From assembly GCF_900129655.1 (NCBI RefSeq), contig NZ_FQWK01000001.1:434001-498000 (forward strand): a stretch of DNA of 64,000 bases, read 5' to 3'. The position numbers and the translations under genes were made by a program. Every line of letters begins with the position of its first letter. Position 1 is the stretch's first letter. Under the pieces are notes generated by a model. The model was not told the DNA's origin. It did not search any database and saw only the letters and a program-made list of their open reading frames with translations. The stretch is from Bacteroides clarus YIT 12056. GTDB lineage: Bacteria > Bacteroidota > Bacteroidia > Bacteroidales > Bacteroidaceae. Shown one piece after another: positions 27,461 through 37,138 of the stretch.

Positions 27461-28609
27461 ATGGAAAAGATTACTGTACCTTTTATTACAGGTGACGGAG
27501 TCGGGGCGGAGATAACCCCGTCTATGCAGGCTGTTGTGAATACAGCTCTGAAAAAAGCTTATGGAGACAGCCGGAGTATCGAATGGAAAGAAGTGTTGGC
27601 GGGTGAGCGGGCATTTAATGAAGCGGGTTCCTGGTTACCGGAAGAAACGATGGAAGCATTCCGAACTTATAAGGTTGGTATTAAAGGTCCGCTGACTACC
27701 CCTATCGGCGGAGGCATCCGTTCGCTGAACGTGGCATTACGCCAAACGCTCGATTTGTATGTTTGTTTGCGTCCTGTGCGTTGGTATAAAGGCGTAGTCT
27801 CTCCGGTGAAAGAACCGCAGAAGGTAAATATGTGTGTATTTCGTGAGAATACGGAAGATATTTATGCAGGTATCGAATGGGAAGCCGGAACACCGGAAGC
27901 CGATAAGTTCTACCGTTTCTTGCATGATGAAATGGGTGTGACTAAAGTACGTTTTCCCGAAACTTCTTCTTTTGGTGTAAAACCTGTGTCTAAAGAAGGA
28001 ACGGAGCGGTTGGTACGCGCAGCTTGCCTGTACGCACTTGAAAATAATCTGCCTTCTGTGACATTGGTGCACAAAGGCAACATTATGAAATTCACCGAAG
28101 GCGGTTTCAAGAAATGGGGGTACGAAGTGGCGGAACGTGAATTTGGCAAAGAAATAGAGGACGGGCGTCTTGTTATCAAAGATTGTATAGCTGATGCTTT
28201 TTTGCAGAATACGCTGCTTATTCCCGAAGAATACTCGGTCATTGCAACACTGAACCTGAACGGTGATTACGTTTCCGACCAACTGGCTGCCATGGTGGGC
28301 GGTATCGGTATCGCTCCGGGCGCCAATATCAATTATAAGACAGGTCACGCTATTTTTGAAGCTACTCATGGCACGGCTCCAAATATTGCCGGAAAAGATG
28401 TTGTAAATCCATGTTCTATCATTCTTTCAGCGGTGATGATGCTTGAACATCTGGGCTGGAAAGAAGCGGCTTTGCTAATAGAGAAAGCATTGGAGAATAG
28501 TTTTACGGAAGGTCGTGCCACTGCTGATTTAGCTCGCTTTATGCAGGGTGGTGTCTCATTGTCTACATCTGCTTTTACACGGGAAATTGTGGAAAGAATC
28601 GAAAAATAA
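27461..28609 (+). CDS. icd: Isocitrate dehydrogenase (NADP-type family)
   Basis: The 382-residue enzyme oxidatively decarboxylates isocitrate to 2-oxoglutarate. The substrate loop R-S-L-N-V-A-L-R-Q (near residue 88) and [14 protein letters not shown] are diagnostic. The metal-binding Asp residues lie in DCIADAFLQ and [13 protein letters not shown], and the C-terminal [12 protein letters not shown] block binds the nucleotide. It is shorter than the about 416-residue E. coli enzyme. Cofactor specificity is a guess from family. It starts 3 nt after the aconitase stop and is followed by gltA after 18 nt. Confidence 0.93.
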   Translation: MEKITVPFITGDGVGAEITPSMQAVVNTALKKAYGDSRSIEWKEVLAGERAFNEAGSWLPEETMEAFRTYKVGIKGPLTTPIGGGIRSLNVALRQTLDLYVCLRPVRWYKGVVSPVKEPQKVNMCVFRENTEDIYAGIEWEAGTPEADKFYRFLHDEMGVTKVRFPETSSFGVKPVSKEGTERLVRAACLYALENNLPSVTLVHKGNIMKFTEGGFKKWGYEVAEREFGKEIEDGRLVIKDCIADAFLQNTLLIPEEYSVIATLNLNGDYVSDQLAAMVGGIGIAPGANINYKTGHAIFEATHGTAPNIAGKDVVNPCSIILSAVMMLEHLGWKEAALLIEKALENSFTEGRATADLARFMQGGVSLSTSAFTREIVERIEK

Positions 28610-28627
28610 TAAAAAACATACATAATT

Positions 28628-29971
28628 ATGAAGAAGGAATATTTGATTTACAAGCTCTCTGAGGACCTGAAAGAAGCGACCAGGATTGAGAACGAACTGT
28701 TCAAGAAGTTTGATGTAAAGCGCGGTTTGCGTAATGAGGATGGAACGGGGGTATTGGTCGGATTGACCAAAATTGGTAATGTAGTAGGCTACGAACGTAT
28801 TCCGGGCGGTGGGTTAAAGCCTATTCCGGGTAAATTATTCTATCGTGGTTACGACCTTGAGGATTTGGCGCATGCCATTCTTAAAGAAAAACGTTTTGGC
28901 TTTGAAGAGGTAGCCTATCTGTTGCTTTCCGGTCGTCTTCCCGATAAGGAAGAGTTGATTTCCTTTCGCGAACTGATAAACGATAATATGCCGTTGGAAC
29001 AGAAAACGAAGATGAATATCATTGAACTCGAGGGAAACAATATTATGAACATTCTGGCACGTAGTGTGCTTGAGATGTATCGTTTCGACCCGAATGCCGA
29101 TGATACTTCCCGAGATAACCTGATGCGCCAAAGCATCGAACTGATTTCAAAGTTCCCAACTATCATAGCCTACGCCTTCAATATGCTTCGCCATGCCACT
29201 CATGGCCGTTCGTTGCACATCCGTCATCCACAGGAAAATCTTTCTCTCGCAGAAAACTTCTTGTATATGCTGAAAAAGGATTATACGGAACTGGATGCTC
29301 GTACTCTCGACCTGTTGCTGGTGTTGCAGGCAGAGCATGGCGGCGGTAACAACTCTACATTTACTGTACGTGTAACTTCTTCTACCGGGACGGATACTTA
29401 TTCTTCTATTGCAGCGGGTATCGGTTCTTTGAAAGGGCCGCTTCACGGCGGTGCCAATATTCAGGTTGCCGATATGTTCCACCATTTGCAGGAGAACATT
29501 CAGGATTGGACAAATGTGGATGAGATTGATACTTACTTTACCCGTATGTTGAACAAGGAGGTTTACAACAAGACGGGGCTGATATATGGTATCGGTCATG
29601 CCGTTTATACCATTTCCGATCCGCGTGCCATACTGTTGAAGGAACTTGCCCGCGACCTTGCTCGCGAGAAAGGCAAGGAACGTGAGTTCGCGTTCCTAGA
29701 ACTGCTGGAAGAACGTGCTATCGAAGTCTTTGGACGTGTGAAGAATAACGGAAAGACCGTTTCGAGCAATGTTGATTTCTATTCCGGCTTTGTATATGAG
29801 ATGATTGGTTTGCCGCAGGAAATCTTTACACCGCTGTTTGCTATGGCTCGTATCGTAGGTTGGTGTGCACACCGCAATGAGGAACTGAACTTCGAGGGTA
29901 AACGTATCATCCGCCCGGCGTACAAGAATGTATTGGATGATGTGACTTATATTCCTATCAAGAAACGTTAG
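28628..29971 (+). CDS. gltA: Citrate synthase
   Basis: The 447-residue citrate synthase condenses acetyl-CoA and oxaloacetate. The catalytic residues are visible: His in LQAEHGGGNNSTF, His in IYGIGHAVYTISDPR, and a C-terminal Asp in the SNVDFYSGFVY block. The protein has an extra N-terminal segment of about 50 residues relative to the small dimeric enzymes. It completes the acn-icd-gltA operon. In Bacteroides this branch supplies 2-oxoglutarate for glutamate synthesis, because much of the energy flux uses the reductive arm to succinate. Confidence 0.95.
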   Translation: MKKEYLIYKLSEDLKEATRIENELFKKFDVKRGLRNEDGTGVLVGLTKIGNVVGYERIPGGGLKPIPGKLFYRGYDLEDLAHAILKEKRFGFEEVAYLLLSGRLPDKEELISFRELINDNMPLEQKTKMNIIELEGNNIMNILARSVLEMYRFDPNADDTSRDNLMRQSIELISKFPTIIAYAFNMLRHATHGRSLHIRHPQENLSLAENFLYMLKKDYTELDARTLDLLLVLQAEHGGGNNSTFTVRVTSSTGTDTYSSIAAGIGSLKGPLHGGANIQVADMFHHLQENIQDWTNVDEIDTYFTRMLNKEVYNKTGLIYGIGHAVYTISDPRAILLKELARDLAREKGKEREFAFLELLEERAIEVFGRVKNNGKTVSSNVDFYSGFVYEMIGLPQEIFTPLFAMARIVGWCAHRNEELNFEGKRIIRPAYKNVLDDVTYIPIKKR

Positions 29972-30358
29972 AGAATAACAGTGTTCGTAATCATTTGAAG
30001 ATGGTTATGTATTTCATTTCTTTTTTCCTACGGGGAATTTGTCAGTGGTATAATTGACAAGTTCCCCGTAGAAAGTATAAGGCGGAAAGTTAGTGTATTT
30101 TGTTTGTAAATTATAAGCCTTCGGTTTCGATTATCAAAACTTTTGTTTCCGATTGGTGCAGATAATGCAATATTTCCTATTTGCTATCTGTTCTTTTCTA
30201 TATTCAAGACATCTTCTTGCGGTAATAGTATAATTAGTTGTCTATCCATATTTCCATTGTCTATATCAGAAATGGATATAATTCATTCTCTTCTTTAATT
30301 CAACGATATTTGTGATATGAGATTCGAGTTGGTCTCATGTTACAAAAGATGTTGAATT
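29972..30358. other. Intergenic region with a 17-bp stem-loop at 30028-30071
   Basis: CTACGGGGAATTTGTCA (30028-30044) pairs with TGACAAGTTCCCCGTAG (30055-30071), with one wobble and a 10-nt loop. A T-run precedes the left arm (30018-30026) but no T-run follows the right arm on either strand, so it is not a standard intrinsic terminator. The rest is AT-rich and gene-free and must hold the promoter of the fimbrial operon, which I could not place with confidence. Confidence 0.65.
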
Positions 30359-33151
30359 ATGGTGGTACAGAAATCTATAATAAATAAGAGTGTGATATTC
30401 ATTTTATTGCTGGCGGCTTTGTCCTCCTGCATAGATGAAATACATACTCATGGTATAGACGTCTCATCTATTTCTGTGAGAGGGATGGAACTTATGAATG
30501 CTACACATCCGGGTGAAGCGGATGATAATGTAGTCCGTTCTCTCCGTATCTTATCCTTTGAACGTTCCACAGGTAATCTTACTACTAATATTCGTTATAA
30601 TGCATGGTTGGGTGATATCGTTCATCATGCGGTTTCTCCGGGAGGCTACGATTTTGTGTTTTTGGCAAACGAGCCCTTACATCAGGATATTGTGAATACC
30701 TTGAACGGTATTGAGAAATATGCTGATTTGGATAGGATTGCTTATCCAGCGGAGTATTTCTCTTCGGAACAGATAATTCCAATGATACAGGAACTTAAAA
30801 ATATAACTGTCTTGTCCGGTGGAAAAGGAATCCGGTTGAGTGATGGAACGGAATTTTCCGTATTGGAACTGGCTCTTGACAGACTTGGAGTGCGGGTCGA
30901 TGTTACAGTGGAATCTGCAGATAATTTCGATGAAACATTTAATGGTATCATTTTCAGTAATGTACCGAATTCAGTTCCTCTCACTGCCGGATATAGCGGT
31001 CCTGCAATTAAACGGACAGTAATACGCGCATTTACTAAAAATGAAGATGGAAATTATTTTTCGGATGCTGTACCTGTTACGGAGGGAGCCAATTGGGCTA
31101 AGAAAGTGAAACGTATCATACTGCCTTCCAGTGGACTGATGGAACAGGATGATAAGGGAAAGGCAGTGAACTTTATTATTGATATGGGGGATAATTACAG
31201 CCCTTCTTGTGAGTTGAAGATTAGTAAAGAACCACTTGATTACAGATTGCCGCTCAATACCAAACTGGATTTGACAGCGATTATCAAGGAACCGCTTGAA
31301 GTGAATATAAAAGCCTCCGAATGGGATTACATCGCCAATGATTGGGAGATAGCGGGAAATAGGATGTTGAATGTTTCGCATACGGAAGTCAGCATAACCG
31401 ATTTTAATGGGGCACGTATTTCATTTTGGTCAAATATGCCGGTAGTGAGAGTTCTGGAAACCGTAAAAGTGAGAAGCTCCAATCGGCAGGAAGATACGAA
31501 TGTAGTATTTAATGCATTGGCATCTCAAAGTTGGAATGTGAATAATGACGAGAGATTCTTATACAATCCTCAAACGGGAGCAGGTTATATGGACATTCTG
31601 TTGGACTGGCCTAATGAAATAGGGGAGGAAACTTATGAAATAACGTTGATGGCTGCGGAAGATTATGATGGAAAGAATAAGCTTTTAAAGACTGTTACCG
31701 TACATGTAAAGCAAGAGGGGAAACGCTTTGATTTTATTGCAAACTCGGAGAAATATCCCTGGTCCCAGCCTTATGTAGGCGCTTTCTATAAGAATAATGA
31801 AACGGGAGAGAGAGTGATTAGCGGCCTGAGATATACATACTGGCATCAGTGGACGGCAAAAGTTCCTGACGCTTATAAGGATTTTATTGTATTGAGCTCT
31901 ACACCCAGTTTTGATCCGGGTATAGGTACGGCTTTACCGGGCGACCCGGAGAAATATCCGGTTATTCCCAATGAATATAGAGGTGAAACCGGAGACTTTG
32001 TACATGGAAAAGGGAGAATTTATTTCCGGATAGGACTCAAAAGTAGGAATACCGATATCGATAAACCGAGATACGGAGTCGTAGAACTTACCTATGAGGG
32101 TAATGACGATAGTGGAAACTTTCTTACCTACAAGACTAAAGTCTATGTACGTCAGGGGGAGGCTCCGGATTATCTGATGCGAAGCGGAAGTTCGGGGAGT
32201 TCTTTCGGAAGAAAGTTTTCTCCATATAACTTGACGGCTAAAGCATATAAAAACAACCCGGGTAGTATTGCCGAATGGTATGGAGTCGATATATCCAATC
32301 TCGGAAATGAAGTGGCGTTTGTGGATTATCCCACTCAAGCCGGCGCACATTTTCAATGGGGGCTTGCCAAAGGACATACCCGATTGGCTAATAGAGCCTA
32401 TCATCCTACGAATAAGAACGTATCATCCGGTTGGAGCATACCCGATTGGCCGAAATTCTATACGGATAGTCCGCCTCTTTGGGATCCTGCTACAGGATTC
32501 AAGTATAAAGATTCGTTGGAAATATGCCCTCCGGGGTATTATCGCCCCACAGATGGTCCGATAAATAAAATCGCAACTAATAGTTTTGGCTACGATCAAG
32601 TGTATCAGTCCGAATGGAGAATGTCTTTGTTTAATGAGCCGATGAAGGGAGACGGAAGCCCTACGACTGTATATCAGCCTATCGATCCGACTGTAAAGAC
32701 GGAACTGTACGTCCCTAAAATCCTGAATGAAGTGATGTATGGATTCTATGCGGATGGTTTTTTTGACAGACGTCCTATAAAAACGGAAGCAATGATAGAT
32801 GGGCTGGATAGGGCGAACGGTACTGTTACCCGATATAAGGGAGTGGCTCTGAATAGTGCCGATGCGGCTTATGGCGGAACGCTTATCGTCAATTCGGCAA
32901 CTGATGCGTCATTGTTTTTTCCATCGGCAGGAAGAAGATGGCATGATGACGGCAGTTTGGAGTTTGCCGGTGAAACAGGTTATTACTGGTCTTCTTCGGT
33001 AGCTCCGGGATGGGTGGGAAAAGATAATGAAGGTAATACGATAGGTACGCCTTATGCTAATATTTGGACTATGGAGTTCAATTATGTGGCTACCCAGGCC
33101 AAATCGGTTATAAATCAGTTTGCTCATTCAATTCGATGTGTAAAAAGATGA
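30359..33151 (+). CDS. Candidate fimbrial tip lipoprotein (DUF4906/FISUMP-like)
   Basis: The 930-residue lipoprotein has lipobox L-S-S-C (Cys at about residue 23). The N-terminal third resembles FimB/Mfa2-type subunits (VRSLRILSFERSTGNL, then GGYDFVFLANEP and LDRLGVRVDVTVE). Ig-like segments with VKQEGK and VYVRQGEAP follow in the middle. The C-terminal 200 residues resemble the Fibrobacter major paralogous (FISUMP) fold, with CPPGYYRPTDG, FFPSAGRRW, TGYYWSSS and a terminal S-I-R-C-V-K-R. Such large proteins cap Bacteroidales fimbriae as adhesins. It is the first gene of the operon and overlaps the next by 4 nt. Confidence 0.75.
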   Translation: MVVQKSIINKSVIFILLLAALSSCIDEIHTHGIDVSSISVRGMELMNATHPGEADDNVVRSLRILSFERSTGNLTTNIRYNAWLGDIVHHAVSPGGYDFVFLANEPLHQDIVNTLNGIEKYADLDRIAYPAEYFSSEQIIPMIQELKNITVLSGGKGIRLSDGTEFSVLELALDRLGVRVDVTVESADNFDETFNGIIFSNVPNSVPLTAGYSGPAIKRTVIRAFTKNEDGNYFSDAVPVTEGANWAKKVKRIILPSSGLMEQDDKGKAVNFIIDMGDNYSPSCELKISKEPLDYRLPLNTKLDLTAIIKEPLEVNIKASEWDYIANDWEIAGNRMLNVSHTEVSITDFNGARISFWSNMPVVRVLETVKVRSSNRQEDTNVVFNALASQSWNVNNDERFLYNPQTGAGYMDILLDWPNEIGEETYEITLMAAEDYDGKNKLLKTVTVHVKQEGKRFDFIANSEKYPWSQPYVGAFYKNNETGERVISGLRYTYWHQWTAKVPDAYKDFIVLSSTPSFDPGIGTALPGDPEKYPVIPNEYRGETGDFVHGKGRIYFRIGLKSRNTDIDKPRYGVVELTYEGNDDSGNFLTYKTKVYVRQGEAPDYLMRSGSSGSSFGRKFSPYNLTAKAYKNNPGSIAEWYGVDISNLGNEVAFVDYPTQAGAHFQWGLAKGHTRLANRAYHPTNKNVSSGWSIPDWPKFYTDSPPLWDPATGFKYKDSLEICPPGYYRPTDGPINKIATNSFGYDQVYQSEWRMSLFNEPMKGDGSPTTVYQPIDPTVKTELYVPKILNEVMYGFYADGFFDRRPIKTEAMIDGLDRANGTVTRYKGVALNSADAAYGGTLIVNSATDASLFFPSAGRRWHDDGSLEFAGETGYYWSSSVAPGWVGKDNEGNTIGTPYANIWTMEFNYVATQAKSVINQFAHSIRCVKR

Positions 33152-34989
33152 AGAAAGTTATAATACATATAATCCGTTTGTTCAGTTTGACTTTTCTCAT
33201 GCTGACGGCATCATGTGAACATGAGACGCTTTTGGTGGAGAACCCGGAAGGGGAGACAGTTGCGGAAGAAAAGGTACAGATTGAAATCTTTACCCGTGTC
33301 AACTCATATCGACTTCCGGCGACAAGAGGATTGGAAGATGAGGAAACCGTTGGCAAAACCCCGTGGGTATTTGTGTTTAAGGGAGCAGGCGGAAATGCCC
33401 GGCTGATAGAAGTTGTACAAGCTTTTGAGATGATAAAGAAAAGATATGTACTCCTGACGAAACAAGCTGATGATAGTAAATATCAACTATTGATATTGGC
33501 TAATCCCCAGGTGGAGTTTTATTATGGTGATGCGGTGAACGGTTATGAGTTTAATATGGAAAAACTGTTGGGAAAGATGAAGCCGGGTGTTGTGACCTTG
33601 TCTGAGGTTTGTGAGAATCTGCTGACAGAACCATTGGCAACTCCTGCGCTTGCGGTTATGCCGTTTAATTATAGTGGCGCAACTATTCCGATGAGCTATT
33701 TACTGGAAGTAGACCGAGTGGATAATACGACCCAAATAGCCAATGCTGACGGAAGTCCGTTATTGCTTGTTCGTTCTATCGCTAAAATGACAGTTACCAA
33801 TAAGGCCGTTAATTTTGAACTGAAAGGAATTACCGCAGTGGTCAATGTTCCCCGACAAGGGCAACTTCATAATTGGGGAAATTCTGTAATGGACAATACT
33901 TCTAATCTGACCGAATACAGAACTGATGCCGGCTACTCGGCTCCTTTGATAATGCCGGAAACGGTTAACGATTGGCAACAGACGGGAAACAGTCCTGTTT
34001 ATTTGTACGAGTCAGGTATGCAAAATAATACTTATCTCATTCTTCAAGGGACTTACGAAGGTAAAGATTACTATTATAAAATGGCATTGATCGGTAGCGG
34101 CAAACATATGCTGGATATACTGCGTAATCATGCTTATGCATTCACGATTAATACAGTGAACGGACCGGGATATGATACGGTAGCGGACGCCAAGGCATCG
34201 AAAGCATCCAATGTCGATATTGATTATAGCATCTTGATAGATGATAGTAATACGTATGAGGTAGTTGCCAATAACGATTACTATTTGGGAGTAAGCAATT
34301 CTGTGTTCATTGCCTATACGGATGAGAATAAAGACCATGAGGCCTTCGAGTTTATCACTGATTGTAAAACTGATTTTCCGGAGGCAAAAACAATTCGTGA
34401 TAATGAGAATATGCTGGCCGGCGGTGTATTCGGCTTGAAAAAACCGATTGACGGGCTTATACCTATCGTGAATCAAGAAACAACCGATCCGCGTAAAACG
34501 GCAGTGGAAGTATATGTTTCCAATTGGTTAAAATGGTATGAAGATACCCAATATTATCAAGGTGTGAGAAGAGATAACGCATATATAACGCTTAAGTTGG
34601 GTAATCTTGTAAAATCCGTTCATATCAGACAAAGGGATGCCCTTCCGGCAGGGGGAACGACCTTGAAATATATGCCGACCGGAAATACGGATGTTGCCGT
34701 GCATGAAATGAATTATTATTGTCTTTCAGCCTTTGTGGAGAAGGGTAGTGATAATCCGCCGGCTTGGATAAAACTCCGTCCTTCCACCGGAGCGGCAAGG
34801 GATGATACGGAAAGTATAACGGTGGATGACGGGAAGATATATATTGAAGTATTACCCAATGTAGCCTCTGCGCCGCGAACGGGTATTATATACTTGGTTA
34901 CAATAAGAGATCCTGACGGATCGGTTGGAAGCCATGTTACTCAACGGATTAAAGTAAGTGTCACCCAATTAGGGAAAAGCATTTCATAA
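33148..34989 (+). CDS. Fimbrial accessory lipoprotein (DUF4906-like)
   Basis: I choose the ATG at 33148, which overlaps the TGA of the upstream gene (ATGA), because it gives a lipoprotein signal (MKKVIIHIIRLF, lipobox T-A-S-C). A longer frame from 33064 would bury this signal. The 613-residue protein has a FimB/Mfa2-like first half (PWVFVFKGAGG, ILANPQVEF, VRSIAKMTV) and a BACON/Ig-like C-terminal half with VHIRQRDALPAGGTT and a terminal KVSVTQLGK. It is probably a minor or tip component of the fimbria, translationally coupled to the first gene. Confidence 0.7.
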   Translation: MKKVIIHIIRLFSLTFLMLTASCEHETLLVENPEGETVAEEKVQIEIFTRVNSYRLPATRGLEDEETVGKTPWVFVFKGAGGNARLIEVVQAFEMIKKRYVLLTKQADDSKYQLLILANPQVEFYYGDAVNGYEFNMEKLLGKMKPGVVTLSEVCENLLTEPLATPALAVMPFNYSGATIPMSYLLEVDRVDNTTQIANADGSPLLLVRSIAKMTVTNKAVNFELKGITAVVNVPRQGQLHNWGNSVMDNTSNLTEYRTDAGYSAPLIMPETVNDWQQTGNSPVYLYESGMQNNTYLILQGTYEGKDYYYKMALIGSGKHMLDILRNHAYAFTINTVNGPGYDTVADAKASKASNVDIDYSILIDDSNTYEVVANNDYYLGVSNSVFIAYTDENKDHEAFEFITDCKTDFPEAKTIRDNENMLAGGVFGLKKPIDGLIPIVNQETTDPRKTAVEVYVSNWLKWYEDTQYYQGVRRDNAYITLKLGNLVKSVHIRQRDALPAGGTTLKYMPTGNTDVAVHEMNYYCLSAFVEKGSDNPPAWIKLRPSTGAARDDTESITVDDGKIYIEVLPNVASAPRTGIIYLVTIRDPDGSVGSHVTQRIKVSVTQLGKSIS

Positions 34990-35005
34990 CCTAATAAAAA
35001 TATAA

Positions 35006-35578
35006 ATGAAGAAAGTATTGATATTCATATTGTTGATGTCGGGATGCTTTATCTCGGAGGGTCAAGCGCAGAAAATTGCTTTGAAGAGTAATCTTCTATA
35101 TGACTTTACCGGAACTCTGAATTTGGGAGTAGAGATAGGCTTGGGACGTAAATGGACATTAGAAGTGCCGGTTAATTATAATCCGTGGAAGCCGGATAGC
35201 GGTAGACGCCTGCGGCATTGGGGGATACAACCGGAAGCCCGTTATTGGTTCTGTGAACGTTTCAACCGCACTTTTGTAGGACTGCACGGGCATTATGCCG
35301 ATTTCAATGTCGGTGGCTGGCCGGACTGGTCTTTCATAAGCAAGAATATGCAACGTAACCGTTATCAGGGACATTTGTACGGTGGCGGTATCTCGATAGG
35401 ACATTCTTGGATATTGAAGAAACGTTGGAGTATAGAGGCTTCTTTGGGGTTGGGATATGCGCATATTGTATACGAGAAATATCCGTGTGCTACATGTGGC
35501 ACGAAGTTGAAAGATGGCAATAAAAATTATTTCGGGCCTACTAAGGCAAGTGTGGCATTGATTTATGTAATTAAATAG
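35006..35578 (+). CDS. DUF3575 family fimbria-associated protein
   Basis: The 190-residue protein has a signal peptide ending G-Q-A-Q and the DUF3575 signature: KSNLLYDFTGTLNLGVEIGLGRKW, then PEARYWFCERF, GLHGHYADFNVGG and GGGISIGHSW. The many aromatic-flanked strands suggest a small outer-membrane barrel. The family is regularly encoded directly upstream of DUF3868/Mfa-type fimbrial genes. It follows the accessory lipoprotein by 16 nt and precedes the DUF3868 gene by 9 nt. The molecular role is not known. Confidence 0.85.
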   Translation: MKKVLIFILLMSGCFISEGQAQKIALKSNLLYDFTGTLNLGVEIGLGRKWTLEVPVNYNPWKPDSGRRLRHWGIQPEARYWFCERFNRTFVGLHGHYADFNVGGWPDWSFISKNMQRNRYQGHLYGGGISIGHSWILKKRWSIEASLGLGYAHIVYEKYPCATCGTKLKDGNKNYFGPTKASVALIYVIK

Positions 35579-35587
35579 AATAAAAAA

Positions 35588-37096
35588 ATGAAGAGAAATA
35601 TACAATTTATCCTATTCGTATTCTTTGCTTTATGCTTGAGCCAAGCTGCAGCTCAGAAACGTCCTTACAGTGGAACTATAAATATAGAACCGGTGAGGTT
35701 TGAGCAGCATGGCGATTTTCTTCATATAGAAATAAATTTTATTACGGATGGTATGAAAGTGAAATCCGTACGCAGTGTGAATTTTACCCCCCAGTTGATT
35801 TCTTCGTCGGATACTTGTAATCTTCCGGAAGTCTCTTTTAAAGGGCGGAATGAGTTTTTGGCCTATGAGCGTACACTCGCCATATCGGCTAAAAAAAATG
35901 CGGACTTAAAGAAACCTTATGCTGTGCAAAGGGGCTATGGAATACGAAACGATACGCTTCGCTACCGATACGTGATACCTTATGAACCCTGGATGGCTGA
36001 CGCCCGCCTTGACATCCGGAGTGAAGAATGCGGTTGCGGAGAAACAGTATTTATGAATATGCAGACGGTTACCGATAAAGTTGTGCTTGAGCGTTTGTTG
36101 ACTCCGTATGTTGTAGTTCCTCATTTGACTTATGTGGAACCGGTAACGGAGAAAGTGAAAAACAGAGAAATACAAGTAGAGTGTTTCTTGGATTTTGAGG
36201 TGAACAAAGTGGACATCCGTCCCGAATATATGAATAATCCTGTGGAACTGACTAAGATTCATACGGCAATTGATGACTTGAAATCAGATAAAAGTATTGA
36301 AGTACAGCGTTTGGAGATAATCGGCTATGCTTCTCCTGAAGGGACATTGGCTGTAAACAAGCGGTTATCCGAGGGACGGGCGATGGCATTACGCCGTTAT
36401 CTGACTGCCCGATATGATTTTCCACGAAATCTGTATCATATCGTTTTTGGCGGTGAAAACTGGGAGGGTTTGGTCAAAGCGCTCCATACCATTGACATGG
36501 ATTATAAGGATGAGGTGCTGGAGATTATAAAGAATACGTCTGTCGAAGAAGGGCGGGAAACGAAATTGATGCGGCTGCATGGTGGAGTACCCTATCGGTA
36601 TCTCCTGAAGAACATATTTCCAGGCCTTCGTGTAGCCATTTGTAAAGTGAATTATGATATTAGGAATTTCAGTATGGATGAAGCGAAAGATATGATAAAA
36701 AAACGTCCGCAGAATCTGAGTCTGAATGAATTGTTCTTGGTAGCTGATAGTTACCCTAAAGGTTCGCAGGAATTTATAGAGGTCTTTGAAACGGCTGTAA
36801 GGCTATATCCGGAAGATGAAGTTGCCAATATTAACGCAGCTTCTGCATGCCTTCTGCGTGGTGATACGCTTTCCGCGGAGCGTTATTTGAAAAAAGTGAA
36901 ATCGAATAAGTATTTACCGGAGTATAACAATGCCGTGGGAGTACTTGCATTATTGAAAGGAGATTATGAACAGGCGGAGAAACATTTAAGGACGGCTGTA
37001 AAGCTGGGAGTGGCGATAGCCGAAGAGAATTTAAAGGAATTGGCGGAGAAAAAGGCTAATGCCATTGAGATTGAATCCCGGAGAGGGAACAGATAG
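35588..37096 (+). CDS. DUF3868-OmpA-TPR fimbrial assembly protein
   Basis: The 502-residue protein has a signal peptide (ending QAAAQ), an N-terminal DUF3868 domain (about residues 24-190, with GMKVKSVRSVNFTPQL), an OmpA/MotB-like domain (FEVNKVDIRPEY to LEIIGYASPEGT, NKRLSEGRAMALRRYL) and C-terminal TPR-like helices (NINAASACLLRGD, LLKGDYEQAEKHLRTA). It is the outer-membrane or periplasmic partner that typically accompanies DUF3575 and the Mfa/Fim subunits. The OmpA domain would hold it to peptidoglycan. Confidence 0.85.
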   Translation: MKRNIQFILFVFFALCLSQAAAQKRPYSGTINIEPVRFEQHGDFLHIEINFITDGMKVKSVRSVNFTPQLISSSDTCNLPEVSFKGRNEFLAYERTLAISAKKNADLKKPYAVQRGYGIRNDTLRYRYVIPYEPWMADARLDIRSEECGCGETVFMNMQTVTDKVVLERLLTPYVVVPHLTYVEPVTEKVKNREIQVECFLDFEVNKVDIRPEYMNNPVELTKIHTAIDDLKSDKSIEVQRLEIIGYASPEGTLAVNKRLSEGRAMALRRYLTARYDFPRNLYHIVFGGENWEGLVKALHTIDMDYKDEVLEIIKNTSVEEGRETKLMRLHGGVPYRYLLKNIFPGLRVAICKVNYDIRNFSMDEAKDMIKKRPQNLSLNELFLVADSYPKGSQEFIEVFETAVRLYPEDEVANINAASACLLRGDTLSAERYLKKVKSNKYLPEYNNAVGVLALLKGDYEQAEKHLRTAVKLGVAIAEENLKELAEKKANAIEIESRRGNR

Positions 37097-37138
37097 AATA
37101 AACGTAGATTGAACAGTATTAATTAAAATGTAGAAGAA

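Noticed and set aside
30028-30071. Stem-loop after gltA as an intrinsic terminator
   Set aside because: No T-run follows on either strand. It is reported as an unexplained stem-loop instead.
33064-33147. Upstream extension of the accessory fimbrial lipoprotein
   Set aside because: It would place 28 residues before a good lipoprotein signal and overlap the preceding gene by 88 nt; the ATGA start at 33148 is better.
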